A DNA stretch of 60,000 bases from Lineus longissimus (Eukaryota; Nemertea; Pilidiophora; Heteronemertea; Lineidae). The position numbers were made by a program, and so were the translations under genes. Shown in pieces: positions 1 to 12,400 of this stretch. Location: positions 26,044,599 to 26,104,598 of the forward strand of contig NC_088309.1 of NCBI RefSeq assembly GCF_910592395.1, given 5' to 3'. The notes beneath the pieces are model-generated. The model made no database searches. It saw only the letters and a list, made by a program, of their open reading frames with translations, and was not told where the DNA came from. The number at the start of each line of letters is the position of its first letter. The first letter of the stretch is position 1.

Positions 1-297
1 AAGGGATTTAAAAAACCATTGAAGCGACACATCAAACGAAAAGTGCACAGGTATTGTAATTGTCGGCTCTTCTATTAGTCGCGAGCACTCCCCAAATACC
101 TTTTTGTAAAGTGGTGTCAAAAGTGTTAATTTGGCTATTGTTTTGAACTGGAACCTTTTCTACTTAGCAATCAATTGCACAGTAATTCCTCATTCACACT
201 AGACTGGTATGTATTTGGCAGAGAGTGGCTGTTATTAACGCTTGATGGAGTCGCAGCGGGTGTGCAAACATTTCAAGAGTCTGTCATCAATTTCAAC

Positions 298-354
298 ATG
301 GCGTTGGATTTATTTAGTGGATTTGTCGTTGATGATTATATTCGTGGGAAATAA
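298..354 (+). promoter_or_regulatory. Upstream ORF 1 in the TTC28 leader (18 codons)
   Basis: ATG GCG TTG ... GGG AAA TAA gives an 18-residue peptide beginning MALDLF. The start context is strong, with A at -3 and G at +4, so scanning ribosomes would be expected to use it. It ends 71 nt before the proposed main start. Whether it is in the mature transcript depends on the unmapped transcription start. Confidence 0.35.
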
Positions 355-362
355 CCAAAAAC

Positions 363-416
363 ATGTCTGAATGTTGTGGAGTATGTGATGGTCAAGTCTC
401 AGATTGGAATATATAG
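363..416 (+). promoter_or_regulatory. Upstream ORF 2 in the TTC28 leader (17 codons)
   Basis: This 17-codon ORF (MSECCGVC...) is in the same frame as the main ORF but stops at TAG 414-416, nine nt before the proposed TTC28 ATG. Its context is weaker (A at -3, T at +4). With uORF1 it could limit translation of TTC28, which is an inference only. Confidence 0.3.
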
Positions 417-425
417 ACCACTGAC

Positions 426-467
426 ATGGAATTACAGATAATTCAACCTAAGAAACGAGTTGAGAAG
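426..467 (+). CDS. TTC28: TTC28 exon 1 (proposed start exon)
   Basis: This encodes residues 1-14, MELQIIQPKKRVEK, and ends phase 0 at a consensus donor (AAG|GTGAGT). The ATG has G at -3 and G at +4. The join to exon 2 is in frame. No homology supports this short segment, so the start is the least certain part of the gene model. Confidence 0.55.
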
Positions 468-3400
468 GTGAGTTTGTAAGAAGTCCCCAACTACAATGTA
501 TTTCACTAATCCATTCCGTCAGCACAGCACCTATGTAAATGCATAGCGCAATGTACAGTGTATGTGTTGCTGTCTTCACTTAGTGTATTGTGTAATATAT
601 ACAGTACTTGATACTTGCTTCACAGTTTTATTTCTTCCAATAACCTTTACATTGATTGCTTTTATGGATACAGTAAATTGGGCAGCTCGCCTGCAGAATC
701 CCTGACAAAGTGCCGAGCATGCTGTGTTTTAAATGCCACTGTTGGACGCTACAAAGACCGTGAAGACATGGCGTGCACGACATGGGTTAAACCCCTGGTG
801 ATCAATTGCTTGCCCTACTTACTTTTCAGAATCCTGGCGCGGCATAATATTAACTTGGAGTATACTAAATTTGTCATGTTTTGAATCGCCACTAACCATC
901 AACTTTTCTATGTACAAATTTTTACAGCTAACGACCAAATATTTATTGCATGTCAATCGCTGATGGTATGCATCAGCTAAGGGAGTTAGCCTCAGTGCCC
1001 AGGTTGTGACTTCGTGTTTTTGCTACTAAAATGCCAGATGACAAGATACAGCAACCTAGGGCCTGAGGTGCGGTCTCCATCAGGCGTGATCGGTGGTGTG
1101 GCGGGAGGAGATATTGCAATGTAAAGTGTCTTCACGTGCTGGTCTGTGGGAAGGCGCCTCCGAGTGTTCCCAGCTCGGCAATAGGCACATTGAATTCTGT
1201 CTGCTCATTGATTTGGCAATGACTGGTAAAACACACAAACCATGAAATCAATTTCTTCTGCTTCAGTTCAGCCATGGATCGCGTCCCATGTGTACAGACC
1301 CTCTCGCCAGAGCAAAATAATCTGGCGTACATGTACAATGTCAACAGGGATGTATGTTAGGTGCCAAGGATTAAATCGGTCCCTCTAGACATGTATGTAT
1401 GTATGCACTCGTCAGGGTTCATCAACTCGACAAGTTTTATACATGAACAGTTGTCCGGGAAAAACAAGTATTTCCTTGAATCCAATCCATACAATACAAT
1501 CACCTACATGTACACTTTGAGTGTTTTCATAATTGTATCGTGGCTAAAAATCTGCACCAGATTTCTGTCTGCATGGTCATATTTTCGACAGAAGGTATGT
1601 ACTTGAAAAATTGAACCAAAACTTGGTTCTGAAATACATAATCAATAATAGTGTCTCCAAAATCTGGTGCTGCATGATTGTTTTTACATACTGCACAAAA
1701 AGATATATGCAGGTAAATTTTAAATGGTCTATTGGAGAGTGATGGGCTCAAAAGGGCTAGGCCTACATCCTGTGAGTGTTAAATCTCAAAGTACAATAAC
1801 TCTTCAGTACTTTTTGATTCATGCTATTGACAACTTATTGTCATGCAGATATCTTTTCCAAACAGTGTAGAAAATCTCCAGAACTACTTTTGTGTGCTTT
1901 AGCTTGTTTTACATACATTGTATTCCATATTGATAGTCCAGTGCAGTATGCCTTCAGTACATTACTGACATTCCAGTGTAGATAATTTTTCAATGAAGGC
2001 TGACATAGTTGTGCATACATATGGGCTCCTTCTTCTTAAGAAGCTGGGATTGAATTGACTTATTGGGCTTTCGCACATTTGCTTGGATCACAATCAAGAG
2101 TAGTTTCATTTTTAAACAAATTTACAAGCAGCCGAAAGATAAGATGTGTCACACCTTAGAGAAGTCACACAGTACCATCCAGAAGTAACCTTGCCTGTAA
2201 CTTGGTTGTGTCTGTGGTGCCTATACATATTGCATGCGGACTGACATATGGCAAATGCTGAACAGGACTGTGGGTTACCTGTGACACTGCTTTTCTAAAT
2301 GATTTTTAAGGAAATGAATCCATGCAATAACCATTTACGGTACGTAATGTATGGTCATGCATGTATTTTTCAGTGCATTCAATTTGTTGCTTATGTTTTG
2401 TCAACTATTTGCCTTGGGGCAATTTTACAAGCCTAACTATGAAGAACTATGTAGGCATTGGACAACTGTTAAAATGTGTTAAACCTCTGCAAAAACAGCT
2501 TACAAAAGCATAATATTTTCTTAAGCAGACCTATGCAAGGGTAAAGATTTCATTTAGTCCCATCAATGAAGTTAAAAGCGGTTACGAAATCATCCCTGAA
2601 GAAGTGATTTGGTTGACAATATCCCCGTGCTCTCGGGTACAACGCAGAAAATGACTCTTTTGACCATGTTGACCACAGTTTACATGGCGTAAAGAGGTAA
2701 ATTTAAGATATTTTTATCACGAAAATTTAAATGCTTCCAACATCTTGATGACCAGCAGGAGACATTTGGTTGCACCCTTATCTCCTCTGTATTGTCCCTC
2801 TTTTGTGACTGAACCAAGCACTTTCTGTCTGTAGCAGTCCATTTTGCTTCTATTCAGCCAATGAGTGCATTTAGATCCTGACGTTTATTGCCAAACTTGA
2901 AAAGGACCCGATTCTATTCGTCTTACATGCCTTATCAGGCGAGGTCGAGTTCAGTTGATTTCAGTGTGAATCTATCTTTGTCACCTGAAAAGGGACTGGG
3001 TTATGATCAAATTCATGTTTTTTAGCTCATATGGATGAGCTTATCTCATCATGTCTTGTCTGTCATCCGTCGTTTGCTAGTACTCTTCTAATGGTGAGGG
3101 TTCTGTGAAAATGTCTCGCTGCTGATGATGGTCCATCAAAAAATGGCAACTCCGAGGTGGTCAGTCACAAACTGGGGTCTAGCTCGTTATTCAAACCAGA
3201 ATGTAAATCCAATGGCAGCATTGCATTCCAATCATTCATACATAATAAAGCCACTTTTCTCAAACAGAACCTTGACTGACATTTTTTGGTTCACCCTGCC
3301 CTGCCCTTCCGCAATGATTGGTAAAATGGATCACTTAGTAGAAATTCAAAAAGGCTCTCAAAGCTTGACTAAAATGTAAACTGTCGCTAATTGGCTATAA

Positions 3401-6400
3401 AGATAATGAAGAGGGTGTAAAGAGCAAGCCTTTGAAACCTCTTGCCTGAGTCTATTGCTTTGATGGTCATCTTCTGAATACATTCAGACACTAACACGAA
3501 ACAACATCATGCTGAGACCAATAAGGCCTCGCGCCTTGACTAATGATCGTTTATTCACGATTGTTCCCAAACTTTGGGGTTGTAGATGACCCATGCGAAG
3601 ATTTCCTTTATGAATGGGTAAAAAGGTGTCCATAAGGAGTGTAAACAATCAGTAGAATGATCTATCTGATTGCCTCTGCTGGTATGAATGATCTAGTTTA
3701 GTAAAGAATCTCAGCCACAGTTCAGGTCCACCTGCTAAAATGACAGTCTCTTCTGACAAAACCACCATTCTTGAAGACTATCATTTCCCTGGCTGCAACA
3801 TTGGATGGTTGAGCGGAGAAGAAGGAACGACCATGTAATGTGTCAACCTTGTGTCCAGCACAAATCACCACCTTTCACTGAGGGACCATTGTGCCACCTT
3901 TACATGATCATCTTGACTCCAAAGGTTCACCCAAAATAGAAAACAGTTTGTCTATGGACACTGCCAGACATGATGAAGAAGTCGGTGTCACTGTTCAGGG
4001 ATGGACATCAAGAGTATAGTAGGTTAGGGTTGGTTTGGGGTCGCCACAGTTTAGTTCAGATGAAAAGGGTTTTGGAATCTCTGATAGAATAGTGGTGATC
4101 CAATCGAGATGCATCCCATTGTAAGTAGTTCTGAAGCCAGTTTTCGGGCTACATACAATATACTTACTCCCTGCGTAAGGAGGAGTTATGGTAGGCCCTG
4201 TTTGCTAGAGGATGAACTGAATCATGCCAATGGCGCCAGCTGAATCTCAATAGGCGAACGCTTTTTGCAATGCTTTTTGTCAATCCCTAAATCATGATAT
4301 GTTACTTGAGTCGTCAGTGACCCTTTTCGATCTGACAACCAAGTCTGATTCTTCTCTCCAACAGATTTTGTAAAGCCTCAAGTGTATGATCTCAACGGTA
4401 CTTGAGAGTCACACATTCATATCAAAGAATTATCCTAATGACGTTTTGCCACGCTCGATTGGGTAAGGGTGTCGACAATTTCGACATGATTTCTCACATT
4501 CAAGCAAATGAATACTTAATACTGCAAAAGTTTGTTCTTTTTGAATAAGCGGCAATTTTCCTATGGTGTCAGTGTTCAATGTGGTATTCATGAAATGCTT
4601 TGAGCAGAACATCCTACATAAATGTGGCGACTCTATGCTGTCTTGTTTGACTGTAAGTGTTGGTCTTGTTGAGATTCCTGAGGCCCAGTCCCCTTACAAA
4701 TTGCATGTTCCAGCTCAGTGTGGTGTGCTTTTGTGATAGAATCATGAAAATTATCACTTAGTATTTTTCTGTGGGATATCTCAGTTGGTGCTGTATATTT
4801 ACCACGGTGGGAAATAATTGTGTTAGTTCATATAACTATTAAAATGATGATACATATTTGTATGTATCACAACAAAACCACTCATTATTTACTTACTGAT
4901 GATGATAACCATGTATTACATGCAGTCTAAGTTACTATGCACCTCCCTTTTAAAAGGGAAGAGATGTAAGATTGACAACGACATTACGATCATTTCATCA
5001 GCTCTGGATGAAAAAGAATGGACTGAATGTCTATTACATTCTCTTAGTCGATGGCCGGTCTTTGACAATGCGCTTTGTTGAGGGCGTTTGATATTGTCCA
5101 TGTCTATATACCCCCCAACAGAATTATGTGATTCCAAGGATGTTAACACAGGAATAATTGTGACTGAAGTTACTAACGTTTTCATTCTTCATTCAGAATA
5201 TATCAAAGTTAGGAAAATCACGGTGTGTGGTTTGCTATATCTCACCCCACTGTTAATTTGTTGCTCGACTAAACATCGATCTTGACTTGTGATTTTATCA
5301 AATACTATAACATCATTTCCAACATGAGAATTCCTCTGAATATGCCTTTGTTATTTTGAGTAAACATTATGAGAACTTCACTGGCGCTAATGCACACATT
5401 TCATGAATCCATTAGGCATGTCATGGCTATTGAGTTGGAAATACCTTTCTCAAGTCTTGAGTCTCGGCTGTGTTGACTCCTTTACAACTTGTATATTGAC
5501 AGTGTCCGAATCAAGGCCATCACTCTGATAAAAAGATAACCTCTGGATCTCTGTCATAGTGAGTTGCACAGTTTGATTGAGATCATCTTGTGATACAGTC
5601 CACTGATTTCCCCCTTTCCCTGAAGAATGATCTCTGTCCCTTTTATGGTAACCTCTACAACTTTGCAGAGCAAAGCCTATTCATCTTCATCATGGATGCA
5701 AGCTCTTCTACATGTCATGTAGCAAGCTCAGCGACAATCGAGTCTTTTCCACCACTACACCATCCAAAGAACATGTTGAAAAAAAGAAAGTGATGCACTG
5801 TGACCCTCTCCCTCAAATAGAAACCCAAGACAAGTATAATTCACCACGCTGGCCAGCTGACCAGCTGACTTGAGGACCTTGTTGGTGCAAACACGTTCTC
5901 CTTTTGTTGTGCTCGTAGCTTTGCATTACCTTTGTATCGTACATGTGTAGCCTAAATACAGCTTCCTGCGGCTTAATTCAGGGGTTCCTGACCACTTGAA
6001 TAACTGGTGGCTTTACATCAGCTCACTGTCTGTGCCGGGATTGAGAAGATTTGAACACCCGATTGTGATTTCGAGAGGACCTGTCACAATATCTGAATAC
6101 GATATTGTCAAGACTTGTCATACCGATCTTAATGGTGGTGTACACACCTTTGTTGGTTTGCTGGAAGACTTGTCGCATTTTTGTCCCTGTCTGCAAGGTG
6201 GTTCGGATCCACTTGACATGTCTGTTTACAGCACTGGTGAGACTTGTTGATAGGCCCTACTAAATATGATTTATCAACTAGTGGGGTTCTATTTTGGTGG
6301 TGAATTGAGTCAAATGCCTTACATGTGTATCTTCTTGTCTGTCTAAGGCCAGTAAGGGTTTTCTCTCAACGAGATCCAAATAGGTGATGTCACAACCTGA

Positions 6401-9400
6401 CACGAAACACCGTCAATAAGCCACCTGTCCAAAGCCAGTTAAAACCTCCCACTGAAGACAAAGTCACGACCTGATAATCCAACTCATTCCAAATTTCCTT
6501 CACTCTTGTCGATTTCAGCTAGTCCTGTACAGTTCTGCAGCAGTGAGACTCAATAAATGTCTTGTGTTTTTGTTTCTATGTCTTGCCCCGATTTGTTTCT
6601 GTATTCTAAAATGAAATACCGTCACCGCTGATTTCAGGTTGAAGTCCATGTCCATGAAGAACCAGGAGCTCACAACAAAAACCAATTCCTCGAGAAAGTC
6701 CGCCTGAGCAACGAAGCCATCCAAAATGGCGACTTTACACGTGCCATCCAGCTCTACACTGAAGCCATCGCCCTTGATCCCTTGAACCATATCCTGTACA
6801 GCAATAGGTCGGCGGCGTATATCAAAGTTAACCAGTTCAAAAAGGGCCTGCAAGATGCTCTCAAGGCGAGGGAGTTGAATCCACAATGGGCAAAGGTAGG
6901 GACGCATGTCTTTTTAAAATATGTGTACATGTATAATTGTTTTCAATGTTTCCTCCTGAAAATATACTTGAAACCACATGGCGCCTCTGTTTCTACATTA
7001 TAAGTAGTTTTTCCCCTACTTGGAACATACATATGTAACCATTTTCAAATATTATTGGCATATGATATGAACATGTATTTGAAATGAATCTGTGCTGAGC
7101 TATAAGTGGTGTTCCATGTCCAGGATATCTTTACAATGAAACAATCAATATGGGTATAGTTTTGCTGTGAAGTTGAGTTTTGTATGTTGCCTTTGGATCA
7201 ATTGGTAATTACAAAATAATGTTTCGGCTGCTCTGATTGATACATGTAGATCTGCCCGAGGGTACAGAAGAAGGGGAGTCTTGGTAGCAAAGAACTGTCT
7301 CATAAAATTTGGTTTTCTTACTGGGGTATTCTACAAGGGTGCTGGTTTCCAGTGAAAAAGTCAAGTGTGGCTGTTTTACATGCCAACATTTGTGTGTCTT
7401 CTGGCGCCACCAATCGATTTGTCCTGAATGCCTGGGCAAGTATGAATACTAATGATTAATACAGTCTTGATCCCTCTTCCCTCAGGGGAGTTATAATTGA
7501 TGTGATTCCGTCAAGTCACAGTATGATTTACAAGCCTTGTGCTATAATAACTTCGCCATTTCTATGACAAAAATACTTTCTTGGTATGGAGTCCTGTATG
7601 AATAAATAGGATTTACCATTTGGTATTCTTAATATGTTCTTGTCCTTAAGTACACCATCTCGGTACAACTTAGAAGAACCATATTGACGAGAATTGGGGA
7701 TGCCATGCTGATGACAGCTTCATGCCCTGTGCTTGTGATATCATCTTGATAGAAGACTTATGCAATGTCTTCTCACTATTATGGTATCAGCTAAGACTAC
7801 GGTGACACTGATTTCTATTTGTGACATCAAAGCTCTGGCAAATTGATGTCACATCTGTGTCGAAACATTGCAGTACCCGTCAGCCCCTACAGCATAGGCA
7901 TGTACATTTGTAGGCCTTTAGCTATCCTGACATTCGTGAAAAGCACTTGTTTTTCTGTGTGATTTACTGTTAAGAGCTGAGCATTCTTGATCCCAAACAC
8001 TGTTATTCTGACTCCTACAATCAACTGTCCACCATTTTGCTAAGCCTATTCTTAGTAGTGTATTATTGGCTTGGACTAAATCCACCAGTAATGATTTTTA
8101 AGCCACAGAATATGCCGGACCAAGTGTCTATTCGAAAATGTGCATTGTGCATAGCGCATGGATTTTTTTACATGAATTATTCAATTGTGTATAATCTAAT
8201 ATATTACTTATTGTTAGGTAGAAGCTATGTATGTGGAATGTAACAGTCACCTCACAAAGGCAATCTTATCGTTGGAATGTCCTGAGTTGTCTTCTTTGTA
8301 AAGCTGTTGTCACCAATTTATGTTTCGGTTATTCTATGATTGTGTCGTTTTGGTGCCATCCTACTTACAACAATAAAAAAACAAGATAAAAATCTATTTG
8401 AATTCGCTGTTTGCCAATGATGAACTGGTCTTATTACCTTTTTCTAGGGCCACAAAAAATGATATCACCATCCCTTATCCTTTGTCTCAAGAATATTTTC
8501 AGGAGGAACCATTTTATAAATGTTTTGGTATTGTTGCACAGTTTTTTGTTTTCAGTTCAAAAACTTATTGAAAAAAACTTCTCTAATATACGGTACCACT
8601 TTCACTGTTACCCCAACTTATCAATAAACCTTTCTGTCATAGATTCGAGTGATATTAGATGTCATTTGTGCTTCATGTTGTTATCAAATTGGTACAAGTA
8701 GAATAAATGTTGTTTTCTGTATATTTTGTCAGGGTTGTCACACTCATAGAGATGTTCAGGTTCATTAACTGTAGTCTACCATTCTTACAGTTAGACTCAC
8801 ATGAGTATCAAACCTTCAAATCGTCTCAATAACCAGGAATAAAGAACCCCTGTGCTTCCAAACAATGGCTAAAATATGCTACATGTTTATTTTGTTTCAA
8901 CCCTTGGCTCTGTTCAGGAGCATTTTGAGAATTTTGGATAGAATATCGCCACTTGAAAACTGAGAATTTTCTGGTCGAGTGTTTGCTCAGAAAGCAGACA
9001 GCCACTTGGGGGTAACACATTTTGTTGCAAAAATCCAATACATGTATCTCCACGCTTTTAAAAGTGTCATGCGAGAGGTTTATTGTGGCTGGCGTAGCAT
9101 TGTACTGAGTGGATGTCTTTCTACTAGTAGTGTACAATGTACATGTAAGTTAAAGTTTGATAATTAGAACAGATCAGAATACAGTACTAGTCACAATTTA
9201 CCGTATTGTGTATGAACTACAATGTAATGTCTAATACAAAACATTTCTCTCAGTTTCAGATATTTCGATTCTTTCACTTTGTTGTTAGTACATTCGAATT
9301 CTTCCTATTAAATATGACATGTTTTTGCACTGTTCAAGTAGAGACATGGATTGTTGTATTGTGGTGAAAACTGAGATAGAAAGCTTTAGTAACTTTCCCT

Positions 9401-12400
9401 TATGACACGTGGAAATATAGTTGTTCGAGAAAGCTTAAAAAATGTGAATGAAAGCTGATGGCAATACCGAGGAATGATGGCTTGGAGCTGGAAACAACCA
9501 AGTAAAGGTGAGTATTGAGTTGTTTTTGTGATTTTAAAAACACCATATTTAGTCAAGTTAAGTGTGAAATAAGATAAAACAAATGAGATATTCAGGTGAA
9601 CTCTTACACCTACCTATTGTTATCAAATAAATACCTGCATGTTTTCATGCCCACAAGGCTGTCACGACTGTTTGACCTACAGTGCATTTATCATCATAAT
9701 TTGCCTACTGATATGAATATTAATCTTATGAGCAATTCACTTTCATTTCATTCGGCATTGACATTTCAATGATTTGCACATCTACCCTTCAAATCATTTC
9801 CATATGCATCTTGCATGTGCTTGTACTTTGTTGTTGAAATATGTTCTGTTATCAGGTGTCCCTAAAACTCCATAGAATTCCCTCTAAAATTTCGCATTAT
9901 AAAACTTGTTCAGGCTGCCAGATCGATAATGTGTGCTGTACATTATGAATAGGCATATCACTGAAAAAAAGTGTAAAAAAATCTATTGAGACACGTGTTT
10001 GATAAGTTGTGTAAGTTAACCATTGACTATGATTGAGTAATCTCAAGGCAGACAGTTTATCGATTTAACTTTTTGCCTACATGGTGCTGCCATCTTCCTG
10101 CTCTCGGAGGAACTGAAATCTGGCTGGGAATCGTTGGAAAGACACGAGCATAGAAATTGAACTGCTGAACAAGTGTACTCAATTTAACTGACTACCACCA
10201 GGTGCCACTAGTGGTTGTTTCTTTTCACGACACCAGGAGGCAGCAGGGGTTATGTGGTTTCTGTGCAAGTCAAGCTGTGAACTGATAAATCGTGTCTGTT
10301 CCAGCTGTCCTCATGCCCTGTGACCTAAGGAAGGGTCAGTCAGTTCATATATAATCTAAGTGAAAAGTGAAAGCTACTCTCTCCCAAGGGGACAATTTTT
10401 TGCTAGCAAGCTGTCCCCGGATTTGTCCCAGGAGTGATCAGAACTGATAGGCCTAATCACTTTAGGGTTGACCAGGCTAATTGTTGCTTGAGTCAACTTA
10501 ATACTGATGTGTCTTTGTCATATCATTGTATTGTCATCTATGTCATTATTTACAAGCTTAAATATTCATCAAGTTGAATCATGTGGTCTTGGGTGCACTA
10601 GTTACCCTTTTGGGACATTATTGGGAGATTCCCTTGGGGCAGGGGATCTTGTGGTATTCCTCCCTGACCCATAAGGTCAGTTAAAGCACTTGAAAATATT
10701 GGTAAACATTTGGTCAGACTTTGGATTGGGAATTTTTCAGAACGCGCTACATGTAGTCAGACCAGGGATTATATCAACTCTCTGATAAACTTTTGGCAAA
10801 TTGAAGCCAAAAATATTTCATTTCAAATCTGTCAACTGCCCTTTTGGCAGACAAAACACATTGTGTGTCCACAAGTTTACAAATGGTTGGATTTTCAGTT
10901 TTGACATTCGGTGCATTGTATCTGTCTGGGTCAGGGATTTTGTCAGCTTTCTTGCTAGAATCTAACAACTCCTGCTGAGGCTTTCTTGGCAGAGCTTTGC
11001 CTGGCTGAGATCTTTGTTCACTTATTACAAAGTGTTCCCCTATTGTTGCTTTTGGGGGCATGGTATCCCATGGAGATGGCACCCTGTTGAGCTCAGTTGG
11101 GGGTTGATGAAGCAAGCTATTCCTTTAACATCATGTACGCCCTATACTACCTATGGTGTACAGAACCAGTTCTGTGTCGAATTGGTGTGTCCTGCCCAAA
11201 ATTTGCCAGTTGATAGTGGCTCAAATGAGATCTCTCTTGATTTATTTTCAAATCCTGGTACTTCTTTGAACTTCAAAGTGGTAAATGCTTTGAAAATAAT
11301 GTTCAAGTGAAAGTGTACGCAAAAACTGGAGATTAAAGGAAGGGTATGAAAATTGTGTTTATTTTGAGAGCTTTCATCCTAATCACTTTGTTGGAAATCA
11401 TTTGAAATCATGAGCAAAGTTGCTGTGGTCAATTTAAACTTTTAATAATGGCATAAATCCTCTTATAGCCCTGTTGCTGCCTGGTCTAAGACGACAATAA
11501 GGCATTGTGTTTCTCTGTTATTAGAAGCTTTGATAAATCTCCGACTGAGTGCAAGTAACCTGCCAAAGATTTCGTCAAATCCCTGGAAATCTTTGATATT
11601 GGACGAGAAGAAAAGGACTTTAGTTTGAAAGAGGCTCTACTGTTTAGCATTTGATTTGTACAAGTTAGGAAGTAAAATTATTCATTTCAAGTTGATATAC
11701 AGTAATCTTTCATGTTCTGCAAAGGGGAAAAAGTGCAGTCAGGTGGCTTGTCGAAGCATAAATGCATTGGCTGCCAAAAAATGGATATCTCATTAGCCCT
11801 GGCATCATGATGTCAGGGTCACTTGTGGCAACCAAGAGAAGTGGAAGGCTTGTACATAGCTATCTGCAGTATTATTCAAACTATATGTGGCAGTGATCAC
11901 TGTTGGGTAGCAGGTGCTCCTGATGGGACCCTGTGAAGTCCTTTTGAAGAGAACCCAGGGCTTGTATCTGATAGCCCTCTCAGTTCGTCCCATGCCCCAG
12001 GCAGTGTCCTCTGGTCTAAGATGACACTCCCTAGCCTGAAGCAATGCCCGAGGAAAGATGCATGGTGACCATTTCCTGTCTCTGTGGATGGTTATTGAGG
12101 CATCCTGGAGCCCTGGTGTCAAATTTGTTCAAAATGGAAGGTTGGGAAGCCAGGCGTAAGTTTGACATTCTTACTATAACTTATAGCGAGTAACTAAGGG
12201 CAAGTAAGACCTCGCTTGACATAACAGTGCATATGTTCCAACAGATTTGGATTAAGGTCCTTGATTCAGAAAAGTTGTTGAATTTGGACATTTCCTTAGT
12301 TTCATTCCATCTTACCAGTCGGGCATGGCATCAACTCTAACAGGCTTCTTAAAGTCTGCACTTCCTAAGACTTTTGAATAGTTACAATGGCAGTCCACTT

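Larger units (their letters stand above)
1..425 (+). promoter_or_regulatory. Putative TTC28 promoter and 5' UTR
   Basis: This is the region upstream of the proposed TTC28 start codon at 426. I see no clear TATA box or CpG island, and the transcription start cannot be fixed from sequence alone. Two short upstream ORFs (298-354 and 363-416) lie just before the start codon and would be in the leader if transcription begins upstream of about 290. Confidence 0.4.

Noticed and set aside
615-884. 89-codon ORF in TTC28 intron 1 as an alternative first exon
   Set aside because: The peptide has no TTC28 similarity and the frame ends in a stop without a donor joining exon 2.
6001-6110. tRNA-like B box on the - strand (GGTGTTCAAATC)
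   Set aside because: No anticodon arm or A box at the right distance.
11805-12122. 105-codon ORF on the - strand in TTC28 intron 2
   Set aside because: It has no motif or neighbouring exon; treated as chance or unrecognisable repeat.
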